A stretch of DNA of 53,857 bases from Bacteroidia bacterium. GTDB lineage: Bacteria > Bacteroidota > Bacteroidia > Cytophagales > Cyclobacteriaceae. Each line of letters begins with the position of its first letter. The first letter of the stretch is position 1. Under the pieces are notes generated by a model. That model did not search any database and was not told where the DNA came from. It saw only the letters and a list, made by a program, of their open reading frames with translations. The translations under genes were made by a program, and so were the position numbers. Positions 44,316 to 53,418 of the stretch are shown here, piece after piece. Location: assembly GCA_030430675.1 (NCBI GenBank), contig JAUIKU010000005.1, positions 1 through 53,857 on the forward strand, in the 5' to 3' direction.

Positions 44316-45860
44316 CTAGGGTTTTTCAACGGATGTCTCCGCACTGAGTGAATCAAAAGAATAAATGATCTTATTAATATAGAAAACTTCACGATTCATC
44401 TCTGCGGCGATCATGTTTGGGTTCCTGATTTTTTGAACGCCATAGGCAAAGAAATAATCCCCATACCATTTCTTTAATCCACCCACCTTGTTGTTATTGT
44501 TACCAATGATATCATTTTCAAAGGCCAGTTCGATCTCATTGAAAGCTTTGCCCTCCAGTACTTGATTTCCCTGAATGATTTTTGATCTGATGACATCTTC
44601 ATAAGTATAGAGCAGGATTACATTACCTTCCTGAAGGTTGATGCTTACCAATTGCTCCAACTGATAGGTCAACACATCATTAATTTCGAAACTATTGTCA
44701 TAGACCAGGTTGCCCTTTTGGTCAAAGGCAATTACCACGGCATGGGTATATTTATACCCTTCAAATGCCATATTTCCATAACCCGGATAATAGGAAAAGG
44801 CAGAGTAACTACCATACTTGGGATAGTAGGCTTCTCCGATCATTAGAAAACGGCCATTCTCTTGCACGATATCATGGACTAGAAGTCTGTAGTTGAATCT
44901 GAGTTTCTTGCCCTTGATCTTTCGCCTTTCCACCCTTTGTTTGACTCTGGCAGCCCGCTTGGCTTTCATATAGTTGAAAAAATTCTTCAGGTCGCCATAG
45001 TTATAGTATTTAGGTTTAGGTGGCTCGGATGAATTGGGATCTAACCGGGCGATGAAAATCCCCCGGGAATAAGTGCTTCTTTTGTGTGAATAAGTCCCCA
45101 CGATAAATTGTTCCTTACCCGGCAGATTAGTGGTTTGGCCATACAAGATACTGGAGTTGGGCAGAGGCTCCAGTTGGACATTTTGCAATAACTCCCCCCT
45201 GGCATCGAACCGCTTTACAGATACCGTAGAACGCTTGTCCCTGGTTCGCTCCGTCATCAGTATGGTGAAAGTGTTATTCTCATCATTAATATCCAGTTCC
45301 AAAAGCTCACTGTGATTTCGATAAATACCCGGCAGTACTTTTATTTTTTGAAGCTCAAAACTGTAGTGGATCATGGCTGGTCGGAAGTTTACGTATCCCC
45401 CCAACAACGCGGCATCTCCCACGATACTAAATTCTGTTAAAGTGATTGGGACAATCTGTTTTATTTCAAAATGCTGTTCTTCACGAGTTAGCATATTGAT
45501 CTTAATGATCTTTAGATCATCTTTTGAGTACTGACCCTCCCTGAAGAGCAGGTAGAAATGTTCGTCCCGGTATTCGTAGCCTACCAATTCGGTTTCGAAA
45601 TCGACAAAGTAGTTCTTAATGAAAACCTCCTGTAACAACGTATCCAACCTGACTACCTCCCATACCCTTTTCCTGGGATCGGGCCTGTCGGCCAGTTCCC
45701 TGAAAAGCACTACGCCATTCTCCTGCATCGACATTACCATGTAGTGGTCATCGTTTGGTTGCAATTCCACTTCCACTCTTAGGGGTTGTTGCACCTGGGC
45801 CCATGCTGGCAGGATACCAAAGAGTAGCAGGAATAGGATTACATGGCTTTTTAAACCCAT
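44316..45860 (-). CDS. Exported protein of unknown function
   Basis: I do not recognise this family. From the ATG at 45860 (514 residues; a 31-codon upstream extension lacks a signal peptide and overlaps the EVE gene) there is a clear signal peptide (VILFLLLFGILPAWA). The mature protein is mostly beta-strands in a repeating pattern, as in a beta-propeller, with units such as HFYLLFREGQYSKDDLKIIKI (here HFYLLFREGQYSKDDLK) and RFLMIGEAYYPKYG. An unusual strongly basic stretch lies at about residues 299-322 (KAKRAARVKQRVERRKIKG). The C-terminus has no type IX sorting domain and no lipobox, so it is probably periplasmic. It starts ten bases after the EVE-domain gene ends, so the two may be cotranscribed. 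Confidence 0.8.
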   Translation of the reverse strand: MGLKSHVILFLLLFGILPAWAQVQQPLRVEVELQPNDDHYMVMSMQENGVVLFRELADRPDPRKRVWEVVRLDTLLQEVFIKNYFVDFETELVGYEYRDEHFYLLFREGQYSKDDLKIIKINMLTREEQHFEIKQIVPITLTEFSIVGDAALLGGYVNFRPAMIHYSFELQKIKVLPGIYRNHSELLELDINDENNTFTILMTERTRDKRSTVSVKRFDARGELLQNVQLEPLPNSSILYGQTTNLPGKEQFIVGTYSHKRSTYSRGIFIARLDPNSSEPPKPKYYNYGDLKNFFNYMKAKRAARVKQRVERRKIKGKKLRFNYRLLVHDIVQENGRFLMIGEAYYPKYGSYSAFSYYPGYGNMAFEGYKYTHAVVIAFDQKGNLVYDNSFEINDVLTYQLEQLVSINLQEGNVILLYTYEDVIRSKIIQGNQVLEGKAFNEIELAFENDIIGNNNNKVGGLKKWYGDYFFAYGVQKIRNPNMIAAEMNREVFYINKIIYSFDSLSAETSVEKP

Positions 45861-45870
45861 ATAAAGGGGA

Positions 45871-46275
45871 TTATTTGGACATTTCAACAATGCACTTAAA
45901 AGCGTCGGATTCCAGGGGCATAACGGAAAGTCTGCTTTGGCGAACCAGAGCAATTTCTGCCAAATTTGGCTCGGCTTTTATCTGGCTCAGGGTTACCGGA
46001 TTCTTCAGTTTTTTAACAGGGGCTATATCTACCGCTACCCAGCGCTCGTCATTGGTAGTAGGATCCTGATAATGTTCTTTTATTACCTTGCTAACTCCGA
46101 CTACTGCCTTCTCATTTACGCTGTGATAGAACAACACCTGATCACCTGTCTTCATACTCTTAAGGTTGTTTCTTGCGGCATAGTTCCTTACACCATCCCA
46201 AAAAGTGCTTCCATCCCGTACCAGATCCTCATAAGAATATTCAGATGGTTCTGATTTTACCAGCCAATAGTTCAT
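45871..46275 (-). CDS. EVE domain-containing protein
   Basis: This 134-residue protein is a single EVE domain, a PUA-like fold related to YTH domains that is thought to bind modified nucleotides in DNA or RNA. Family markers are the opening MNYWLVKSEPSEYSYEDL (a WLVKSEP hallmark), WDGVRNYAARNNLKSMKTGDQVLFYHS (here WDGVRNYAARNNL and GDQVLFYHS), and the ending SVMPLESDAFKCIVEMS. The aromatic and polar residues lining the binding pocket are within these blocks. Cytoplasmic. It is divergent from polX, 116 bases apart, a region in which I find no convincing promoter pair. Confidence 0.93.
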   Translation of the reverse strand: MNYWLVKSEPSEYSYEDLVRDGSTFWDGVRNYAARNNLKSMKTGDQVLFYHSVNEKAVVGVSKVIKEHYQDPTTNDERWVAVDIAPVKKLKNPVTLSQIKAEPNLAEIALVRQSRLSVMPLESDAFKCIVEMSK

Positions 46276-46391
46276 GTTTTAGTGTTTTTGATATTAGGTG
46301 ACCGTATCTTTCTAAATTACAAAAATTTCCAATACTAAATTCGGAAAGACTATCTTTACCATTCGATTCTCGAATTAATCAAACCTTCATT

Positions 46392-48110
46392 TTGAACAAC
46401 AAGGAGATTATAAAAATACTGAAATTAACGGCTTCTCTGTTGGAGTTATACGGTGAAAACCAGTTTAAGGTACGCAGTTATCAAACCGCCGTGTACAATC
46501 TGGAAAGAACAGCTATCGAATTGTCTGGACTGGATAAAAAGGCCTTATCTGAGCTACCGGGAGTAGGGAAGAGTATCACAGCTACCATCGAGGAAATTAA
46601 CCAGACAGGCACTAGCAATACCCTGAATAATCTGTTAAAACAAACACCGGAAGGGATACTGGAACTATTGAAGGTGAAGGGGTTAGGCGCAAGAAAAATT
46701 AAAACTGCCTGGGACCATTTGGGGGTGGAGTGTGCAGCGGATCTGCATGCTGCTGCTACCAGTGGACAGCTGGCAGACTTACCCGGTTTTGGTGCCAAAA
46801 CCCAGGAAAAGGTACTGCAGATACTGGAATTCAATATGGCCAACCGCGATCTAATTCATTATAAGGAGGCCCACTTAGCGGGAATGAGGTTGGAACAGTT
46901 GATTAAGGGGCAGTTTCCCGATTCCATTTTGTCCAGGACAGGGGCTTTCAGAAGAAAGGAGGAGGTAGTTGCAGGGTTGGAATACCTGTGGGCTACCACA
47001 CAATTCAGCCATTGTCAGCAGTTTCTTGATCAAACCAATTCCATTGCAAAGGACCTGTCGATTTCCGGTCCTTTCAGATGGCGGGGAGAATTCCATGAGT
47101 CCTCAATTAAGCTGGATATTCGGTTTTGCCGGCCAGATGAATTCGGCTCTAAACAAGTGTATTTTACTGGGTCCGAACTGCACCTACAGATGCAAAATGA
47201 GCAGGGAGAGATTTTGAAGGACAAGTTGCATAATCCATACAAACAGGAGCAGGAGGTGTACAGGGCGTTCGGTTATCCGGTGTTTATACCGGAGTTAAGG
47301 GAGGGAATTCTGGAAAGAGAGCTGTTAAAGTCCGGGCGAGATATGGATAATATTCTTCGACTACAAGATATAAAGGGACTTTTGCATAACCATTCAACCT
47401 ACAGCGACGGCAAAAACAGCCTTTTAGAGATGGCTGAAAGCTGCAAAGACCTGGGCTATCAATATTTTGGAATTACCGATCACAGCCAAACCGCAGTGTA
47501 TGCCAATGGGCTGGATGAGGAAAAGGTCAAGACCCAGCATGATGAAATCGACCGGATTAATCGGGAGCTGGCACCATTTAAGGTATTTAAAGGAATTGAA
47601 TCCGACATATTGAACGATGGAAGCCTGGACTACCCCAGTGAAGTATTGGGTTATTTCGACTTTGTAGTAGCATCTGTTCATTTCAATATCAATATGGATG
47701 AGAAGCAGGCCACTACCAGGTTGATTAAGGCCATTGAAAATCCCTATACCACTATTCTGGGCCACCCAACCGGTAGACAGCTGCTCAAAAGAGCAGGATA
47801 TCCCATCGATCACCTCAAGGTAATAGATGCCTGTAGCCGCAACGGAGTGGTGATTGAGATCAACGCCCACCCCTGGAGGCTTGATCTGGATTGGCGCTGG
47901 GTACACCGGGCGGTGGACCGGGGGGTAATGATAAGCATAAATCCGGATGCGCACGAGATCGCCGGACTTCAGGATGTGTTATATGGTGTGAGTGTGGCCA
48001 GGAAGGCGGCTTTACCCGCAGACATGACTTTGAATGCCATGGGTCTTGGTGAAATCCAGGACTACTTCAAACAGCGCAAGGGGAAAGTAGCGGAATCCGC
48101 CGCCAGGTGA
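46392..48110 (+). CDS. polX: PolX-type protein with degenerate polymerase site and intact PHP nuclease domain
   Basis: Bacterial PolX joins a family X polymerase to a PHP 3'-5' exonuclease/AP endonuclease used in base-excision repair. This 572-residue protein has the full layout. Helix-hairpin-helix repeats (LSELPGVGKSI, LADLPGFGAKTQEKVLQ) lie in the first 160 residues. The nucleotidyltransferase palm (about 165-310) and the PHP domain (about 325-572) follow. In the palm the motif expected as DLD after SRxGSxRR...ETV reads GLE, with Gly195 and Glu197 in place of two catalytic Asp; the third, Asp242 (KLDIRF), and the YFTGSE block remain. The PHP metal site appears complete: His332, His334, ITDHS, GIESDI, ASVHF, GHPTGR, NPDAH. 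It starts with TTG at 46392, which aligns with PolX N-termini. Confidence 0.92.
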   Translation: MNNKEIIKILKLTASLLELYGENQFKVRSYQTAVYNLERTAIELSGLDKKALSELPGVGKSITATIEEINQTGTSNTLNNLLKQTPEGILELLKVKGLGARKIKTAWDHLGVECAADLHAAATSGQLADLPGFGAKTQEKVLQILEFNMANRDLIHYKEAHLAGMRLEQLIKGQFPDSILSRTGAFRRKEEVVAGLEYLWATTQFSHCQQFLDQTNSIAKDLSISGPFRWRGEFHESSIKLDIRFCRPDEFGSKQVYFTGSELHLQMQNEQGEILKDKLHNPYKQEQEVYRAFGYPVFIPELREGILERELLKSGRDMDNILRLQDIKGLLHNHSTYSDGKNSLLEMAESCKDLGYQYFGITDHSQTAVYANGLDEEKVKTQHDEIDRINRELAPFKVFKGIESDILNDGSLDYPSEVLGYFDFVVASVHFNINMDEKQATTRLIKAIENPYTTILGHPTGRQLLKRAGYPIDHLKVIDACSRNGVVIEINAHPWRLDLDWRWVHRAVDRGVMISINPDAHEIAGLQDVLYGVSVARKAALPADMTLNAMGLGEIQDYFKQRKGKVAESAAR

Positions 48111-48197
48111 TGATATTCCAATAAGGGATAAAGCCTCCCAGTGAAGTGAAATTTTCTTATCTTTTAACTATGTTTAAATCAACCTGAGAGAATCATT

Positions 48198-50114
48198 ATG
48201 GCTTCTGATAAAAATAACCTGATAAAACCCCATAGCCTGTTTACCGACTTCGATATTCCTTTGTTCCGATCCGGCAAGCATTACAGGCTCTATCAGAAGT
48301 TAGGAGCCCATATACATGAAGTTGACGGACAAAAGGGGGTATATTTTGCCGTTTGGGCACCCAGTGCCTCCAGGGTGGAAGTAATTGGGTCTTTTAATGA
48401 CTGGCAGGGAGATCAGCTCTATGTGCGATGGGATGAGTCAGGTATTTGGGAAGGATTTGTAGCAGGAGTTGAGCCAGGGGCCACCTATAAGTACAAAATT
48501 TATCCGGTCCATGGCGGACCACCCATGGAAAAGGGAGACCCATACGCCTTGCTCTGGGAAGTACCCCCCAAAACCGCATCGGTCGTTTGGGATTTGCAAT
48601 ATCAATGGAACGATCAGGAGTGGATGAAGAACAGACATTCGGTGAACAACCTGGACCAACCGATGGCTGTATACGAGGTTCATTTGGGTTCATGGAAAAG
48701 ACATGCTGATACCGGGCACAGTTTCAGTTACCGGGAACTGGCGGAAGACCTGGTACCCTATGTGAAGGATATGGGATTTACCCATGTAGAGATGATGCCG
48801 GTGATGGAACATCCCTTTTTTGGGTCCTGGGGATACCAGGTTACGGGGTATTTTGCACCCAGTGCCAGATACGGGACCCCTCAAGACTTTATGTATTTGG
48901 TAGATCGTTTTCATCAGGAGGGGATAGGAGTGATTTTGGATTGGGTGCCTTCTCATTTTCCCAATGACCCGCATGGATTGGCAGAGTTCGATGGTTCACA
49001 CCTCTATGAACACGCCGATCCAAAAAAGGGGTTTCACCCCGATTGGAACAGTTATATTTTCAACTACGGGCGCAATGAAGTGCGGGCATTCCTCATTAGC
49101 AATGCAGCCTTTTGGCTGGATTATTACCACGCGGATGGTTTGCGCGTAGATGCTGTAGCTTCCATGCTTTACCTGGATTACAGCCGGGGTGAAGGGCAAT
49201 GGATACCCAATGAATATGGTGGCCGTGAAAATAATGAGGCCATCTCATTGTTAAAAGAAATGAATACCGAGGCCTACGGATCGTTCGATGGTGTTCAGAC
49301 CATTGCAGAAGAGTCAACCGCCTGGCCAGGTGTTTCCAGACCAGTGGAAACCGGGGGACTTGGATTTGGAATGAAATGGATGATGGGTTGGATGCATGAC
49401 AGTTTGGAATACTTTAAAAAGGATCCTATATATCGCCAATTTCATCAAAACGATATCACTTTCAGCCTGGTTTACGGATTTTCCGAAAACTTTATGCTAC
49501 CCCTGTCACATGATGAGGTAGTGCATGGAAAAGGGTCACTACTGGACCGGATGCCGGGTGATGAGTGGCAGCGATTTGCCAATTACCGGCTTCTTTTTGG
49601 CTATATGTACACGCATCCGGGTACTAAGCTCATGTTTATGGGGAGCGAGTTTGCGCAGTCATCCGAATGGAAACACGATCAGCAACTGGAGTGGCATTTA
49701 AAGCAATACCCGGTGCACCAGGGCGTGTCCAATTTTATCAAGGCCATAAATGAGTTGTACCGGTCGCAGCCGGCATTATACCAAAAGAGTTTTCAACCTG
49801 AGGGGTTTGAATGGATTGATATGGGTGATTCTCAAAATTCCATACTGGTCTATATGCGCAAGGGAAATGATCCGGAAGAAAATCTGTTGGTAGTAGCCAA
49901 TTTCACTCCAGGTGCCCACGACCAGTACCAGGTGGGAATCTATGGAGCCGAAGAGTGGGAAGAAATATTCAACTCCAACCATCCCGACTTTGGTGGTACC
50001 GGCACCCACTACAACCAGACCATACACAGAGATGAAGAGCCAAAACATGGGAAGGAACATTCATTGAAGCTTAAGATCCCGCCATTGGCAATAATTGTGT
50101 TAAAAGGCAGATAA
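48198..50114 (+). CDS. glgB: 1,4-alpha-glucan branching enzyme
   Basis: GlgB makes the alpha-1,6 branches of glycogen. The 638-residue protein has an N-terminal CBM48 (about 20-125, with [21 protein letters not shown]) and a GH13 catalytic barrel. Its nucleophile Asp is in [18 protein letters not shown], its acid-base Glu in [15 protein letters not shown], and its third carboxylate in [15 protein letters not shown]-terminal all-beta domain follows. Overall length is that of a GlgB with a single N-terminal domain. The last stop base doubles as the first base of the next ATG (TAATG at 50112-50116), so it is translationally coupled to the GH57 gene. No glgA or glgC is present in the window. Confidence 0.97.
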   Translation: MASDKNNLIKPHSLFTDFDIPLFRSGKHYRLYQKLGAHIHEVDGQKGVYFAVWAPSASRVEVIGSFNDWQGDQLYVRWDESGIWEGFVAGVEPGATYKYKIYPVHGGPPMEKGDPYALLWEVPPKTASVVWDLQYQWNDQEWMKNRHSVNNLDQPMAVYEVHLGSWKRHADTGHSFSYRELAEDLVPYVKDMGFTHVEMMPVMEHPFFGSWGYQVTGYFAPSARYGTPQDFMYLVDRFHQEGIGVILDWVPSHFPNDPHGLAEFDGSHLYEHADPKKGFHPDWNSYIFNYGRNEVRAFLISNAAFWLDYYHADGLRVDAVASMLYLDYSRGEGQWIPNEYGGRENNEAISLLKEMNTEAYGSFDGVQTIAEESTAWPGVSRPVETGGLGFGMKWMMGWMHDSLEYFKKDPIYRQFHQNDITFSLVYGFSENFMLPLSHDEVVHGKGSLLDRMPGDEWQRFANYRLLFGYMYTHPGTKLMFMGSEFAQSSEWKHDQQLEWHLKQYPVHQGVSNFIKAINELYRSQPALYQKSFQPEGFEWIDMGDSQNSILVYMRKGNDPEENLLVVANFTPGAHDQYQVGIYGAEEWEEIFNSNHPDFGGTGTHYNQTIHRDEEPKHGKEHSLKLKIPPLAIIVLKGR

Positions 50115-52531
50115 TGGAAAAGTATTTATGCATTCACGGGCATTTTTACCAGCCCCCCAGGGAAAATGCCTGGCTGGAAGAGATTGAAAAGCAGGATTCT
50201 GCCAGTCCCTTTCACGACTGGAATGAACGTATCACTTCGGAATGTTACCGGCCGAATGCTACCTCCAGAATACTAAATGGTGATAACAGGATCATAGATA
50301 TAGTAAACAACTATGCCAAGATCAGTTTTAATTTTGGCCCTACTTTGCTCTCATGGATGGAGCATTATGCACCGGATGTTTATGCGGCTATTCTTAAGGC
50401 AGATCGCCTGAGTAGGGAGAATTTTGACGGACATGGGTCAGCCATGGCTCAGGTCTACAACCATATTATCATGCCACTGGCAAATGCCCGTGATCGGGTA
50501 ACCCAGGTTCTATGGGGCTTGGAGGACTTCAGAAGCAGGTTTGGTCGAGAAGCGGAAGGTATGTGGCTGGCGGAAACTGCGGTAAATATTGATACCCTGG
50601 AGGTATTGGCAGATCATGGGATCAAGTTCACAGTGTTGGCGCCGCGACAGGCAAGCCGTTTTCGTAAAATAGGTGCCACCAAATGGAATGCTGGGATCGA
50701 CTCAAAAAGGCATTACATCTGTAACCTGCCCAGTGGCAAGCAAATAACTTTATTTTTTTACGATGGTGAGCGCTCCCAGGACGTGGCTTTTAAAGGTCTG
50801 TTGAAAAACGGGCGAGATTTCGCAGAGGCCCTGGTATCCACCTTTGATGACCGTCAGGAACCACAATTGGTACATATCGCCACCGATGGTGAAAGCTATG
50901 GTCATCACCACAGACATGGTGACATGGCGCTGGCATTTTGCTGCAGGTATATAGAATCAAACGGTCTGGCAAAATTGACTAATTACAGTCAATATATGCA
51001 TCTGGTGCCTGCAGATCATGAAGTGGAAATCCTGGATAATACCTCGTGGAGTTGCTTTCACGGGGTTGAAAGATGGCGGAGTGATTGTGGATGCGGAAAT
51101 GAATCGGGATATCATCAGCGATGGAGGGCGCCCCTGAGAGAGAGCCTGAACTGGCTCCGGGACCAGGTGGCGGGTGTTTATGAGGAGAAAATTTCAGAAT
51201 ATCAGGTTGATCCCTGGAAACTGAGAAATGAGTATATCCAGGTCGTTTTGAATCGCAATGAAGAATTCGTTGACCGTTTTTTGGGCATACATATTAAAAA
51301 GAAGCTGAGCGGTGAGGAAAGAACAACCTTAATTCGTCTGTTGGAAGTACAGCGTCAGTCCATGCTGATGTTTACCAGTTGTGGCTGGTTTTTCGATGAA
51401 GTGAGCCGGATCGAAACTGTGCAGATACTGCAGTATGCCAATAGGGCTATACAGTTAGTTGAACAAGTGTCTGAGTTGAAATTGGAAAATGAGTTTGTGG
51501 AAAGGCTCAGAAAAGCGGAGAGTAACCTGCCAGGAATTAAAAATGCAGCTCTTATTTATCAACATGAGATCTGTCCCAAACGCATCGGTCTGATCAATGT
51601 GGGAATGCATTATGCGGTAGCGTCGTTGTTTGATGAGAATCCCGAGAAGTTGCAAATCCTAAACTATTCCTGTATCAGCGATCCTTTTGAAAGATATAAT
51701 GCCGGAGTACAGATCCTGGCGATTGGTCGCACCAAAATAAACTCATTGGTTACCTTATCGGAAAAACAGCTCAGTTTTGCGGTATTGTACATAGGACAAC
51801 ATCAAATAATTGGAAGTGCAGCTGAAATTTCAGAATGGATTTTCAACGAGATGAAACAGGAGATTGTCCAGGCTTTTAAGGAGAGCCGGGTGTACAAAGT
51901 AGTAAACATTATGCAGCAGTACTTCGGTGGATCTAACTTTTCATTCTTTGAGTTGTTCAAAGATGCTCAGATAAAGATCTTGGGAAAAATTATGGAAACC
52001 AATATCGAAACTGCCGCTGGCTCTTACAAAAGGATCTATGAGCGCAATTACAATATTCTTACCGTTATGAATTCTGCCGGTCTTCCGGCTCCGGCGGTAC
52101 TGAAGCAAAATACAGAAATGGTAATAAATATTGAGCTGGTTAAGTCTTTACAAAGACCTAATGCTGATCTGAGGAATTTGAACCACCTGGTGGAAGAAGT
52201 ACTCAAGTGGCAGATTCCGGTAGATATCAAGCAACTGGAGTTTGAAACCACCAACAAGATAAACGGGCTCATTGCACAGTTTTCCAAGCACCCCGATGAT
52301 CTGAAAATCTTGACGGACATCAGCGGTATTATTTCCCTTATAAAGAAGATCGACCTGAAACCTTCACTGAATGAACTACAGGATCAATTATTTAAAATCG
52401 GCAGGGAGAGTTCGGGACTTTGGTCAAAATCAGACAAGCCCTCCGACCGTCTGTTGTTGGATTCGCTATTGAGGCTTGCCTCGGAAGTGGAGTTGGATAT
52501 GACGGTTCCGGTACCAATAAAAAAGCCCTGA
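50114..52531 (+). CDS. Glycoside hydrolase family 57 protein (DUF3536)
   Basis: This is an 805-residue cytoplasmic protein with an N-terminal GH57 (alpha/beta)7 domain and a C-terminal DUF3536-type region. The GH57 part (about 1-330) begins LCIHGHFYQPPRENAW. It carries the nucleophile Glu154 in GMWLAETAV and the general acid Asp258 in HIATDGESYGHHH, so the site looks active. The rest (about 400-805) is alpha-helical with no motif I recognise. GH57 members include amylases, branching enzymes and glucanotransferases; the activity of this subfamily is not known to me. Overlap with the glgB stop by one base implies a job in glycogen or alpha-glucan metabolism. Confidence 0.9.
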   Translation: MEKYLCIHGHFYQPPRENAWLEEIEKQDSASPFHDWNERITSECYRPNATSRILNGDNRIIDIVNNYAKISFNFGPTLLSWMEHYAPDVYAAILKADRLSRENFDGHGSAMAQVYNHIIMPLANARDRVTQVLWGLEDFRSRFGREAEGMWLAETAVNIDTLEVLADHGIKFTVLAPRQASRFRKIGATKWNAGIDSKRHYICNLPSGKQITLFFYDGERSQDVAFKGLLKNGRDFAEALVSTFDDRQEPQLVHIATDGESYGHHHRHGDMALAFCCRYIESNGLAKLTNYSQYMHLVPADHEVEILDNTSWSCFHGVERWRSDCGCGNESGYHQRWRAPLRESLNWLRDQVAGVYEEKISEYQVDPWKLRNEYIQVVLNRNEEFVDRFLGIHIKKKLSGEERTTLIRLLEVQRQSMLMFTSCGWFFDEVSRIETVQILQYANRAIQLVEQVSELKLENEFVERLRKAESNLPGIKNAALIYQHEICPKRIGLINVGMHYAVASLFDENPEKLQILNYSCISDPFERYNAGVQILAIGRTKINSLVTLSEKQLSFAVLYIGQHQIIGSAAEISEWIFNEMKQEIVQAFKESRVYKVVNIMQQYFGGSNFSFFELFKDAQIKILGKIMETNIETAAGSYKRIYERNYNILTVMNSAGLPAPAVLKQNTEMVINIELVKSLQRPNADLRNLNHLVEEVLKWQIPVDIKQLEFETTNKINGLIAQFSKHPDDLKILTDISGIISLIKKIDLKPSLNELQDQLFKIGRESSGLWSKSDKPSDRLLLDSLLRLASEVELDMTVPVPIKKP

Positions 52532-52544
52532 CTAATTAGCCAGG
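52519..52544 (-). terminator. Terminator of the CBM48 gene
   Basis: CCTG-A-CTA at 52527-52534 pairs with TAG-C-CAGG at 52537-52544, a stem with one mismatch and a tight loop. On the minus strand it is followed by GC and six T's. It overlaps the last codons and stop (52529-52531) of the convergent GH57 gene. Confidence 0.55.
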
Positions 52545-52578
52545 ACCTGTTTCTTAAAATTTACTAAAGTCCTTTAGC

Positions 52579-52890
52579 TTACACACAAACCACGGAATTG
52601 TCTTCTATACCCAATCCGGTAGGGACATACTTATCGGCTTTTGCGTCATTTACCCATACATTGCCGTCCACCAGATATCGGAATTGATACTCATGTCCAA
52701 TTTCCAGGTCTATGGTAGTTTTAAACGTACCGTCTTTGAGCTTCTTCATAGGGAAACTCTGCTTGGGATCCCAATCATTGAAATCCCCGAGGACTGCCAC
52801 TTTTTTGGCAGCGTCTAGTTCATCATTCTTCCAGCTCAATGTTACCTTGCACACCGGCTTACTCTTTAAATATTGTTTTTTGATACTCAT
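52579..52890 (-). CDS. Stand-alone CBM48 (isoamylase early-set) glycogen-binding protein
   Basis: This 103-residue protein is just one carbohydrate-binding domain of the CBM48/AMPK-beta type, the same fold as the N-terminal domain of GlgB. Family features are VAVLGDFNDWDPK, a strand pair ending DGTFKTTIDLEIGHEYQFRYLVDG (here EYQFRYLVDG), and WVNDAKADKYVPTG. There is no enzyme domain and no signal peptide, so it is cytoplasmic. It may bind glycogen and recruit partners or protect granules, by analogy with AMPK beta subunits; this is inference. It is convergent to the GH57 gene and has its own promoter and terminator. Confidence 0.9.
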   Translation of the reverse strand: MSIKKQYLKSKPVCKVTLSWKNDELDAAKKVAVLGDFNDWDPKQSFPMKKLKDGTFKTTIDLEIGHEYQFRYLVDGNVWVNDAKADKYVPTGLGIEDNSVVCV

Positions 52891-52915
52891 GGTTAAAAAA
52901 ATTAGAAGTATTGTG

Positions 52916-52948
52916 CAAAGTTATATACTTTTTGTGCCACACAATCAA
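52916..52948 (-). promoter_or_regulatory. Bacteroidota-type promoter of the CBM48 gene
   Basis: On the minus strand TAACTTTG (52916-52923) is an exact TAnnTTTG box. Two candidate TTG elements lie 18 (52942-52944) and 22 bases (52946-52948) upstream. Transcription would start about 20 bases before the ATG at 52890. The 253-base gap up to the cold-shock gene otherwise holds only that gene's terminator. Confidence 0.6.
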
Positions 52949-53081
52949 GGGTTTTGTGAAATAAATGTGAAATAATGATTATTAAATTAATAACGTTTCT
53001 TCAATATTATTGTCATTAAACGAGTCAATGTGGAGTGTAGTTGATATTTTTTTAACTTAACTATCGTTGGATTATCAATAC

Positions 53082-53114
53082 AAAAAAGTAAGGCGTTTCA
53101 GTAGAAACGCCTTA
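53082..53114 (-). terminator. Terminator of the cold-shock gene
   Basis: An 11-bp perfect stem (53089-53099 TAAGGCGTTTC with 53104-53114 GAAACGCCTTA) has an AGTA loop. On the minus strand it is followed by C and six T's. It lies 30 bases after the cold-shock stop codon. Confidence 0.92.
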
Positions 53115-53143
53115 AGTTCAAGTGAATAGTATGTAAATAAGTG

Positions 53144-53335
53144 TTACTCTATTTTCTTTACATTCACCGCATTCATGCCTTTTTTCCCTTCGATCAATTC
53201 ATAGCTGACATGATCATTTTCTTTGACTTGCTCTGTCAATCCAGATACGTGAACAAAAACTTCATTCTGTGATTCGTCTTCTATAATAAAGCCATAGCCC
53301 TTGCTTTCATTAAAGAATTTTACTTTACCGGTCAT
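53144..53335 (-). CDS. Cold-shock domain protein (CspA family)
   Basis: This is a 63-residue single cold-shock domain that binds single-stranded RNA or DNA and acts as an RNA chaperone. It begins MTGKVKFFNESKGYGFI, containing RNP1 (KGYGFI), followed by RNP2 (VFVHVSGL) and a basic/acidic C-terminus. Length is near the CspA norm (about 65-70). It is transcribed away from sixA and has a strong terminator. A TACCTTTA sequence upstream is a weak -7 candidate. No long 5' leader, as in cold-inducible cspA genes, is evident because sixA starts 84 bases away. Confidence 0.96.
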   Translation of the reverse strand: MTGKVKFFNESKGYGFIIEDESQNEVFVHVSGLTEQVKENDHVSYELIEGKKGMNAVNVKKIE

Positions 53336-53365
53336 AAACTAATATTAATAAAATTGAAATAAGTG

Positions 53366-53399
53366 TTGACTAAAGGTATTGAAAAAACCAGTAACTTTA
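53366..53399 (+). promoter_or_regulatory. Possible promoter of sixA
   Basis: TTG (53366-53368) and TAACTTTA (53392-53399) are 23 bases apart, at the upper limit of Bacteroidota spacing; the -7 box differs from TAnnTTTG only at its last base. It lies 20 bases before the ATG at 53419. Confidence 0.35.
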
Positions 53400-53418
53400 G
53401 TGTATATCCCATAATTAT

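Noticed and set aside
46361-46378. Inverted repeat ATTCGA-TTC-TCGAAT before polX
   Set aside because: The arms are six bases long, too short to separate from chance in AT-rich sequence; no paired promoter element supports it.
47424-47954. 176-codon open frame opposite polX
   Set aside because: It lies antisense to the conserved PHP domain and shows no recognisable motif.
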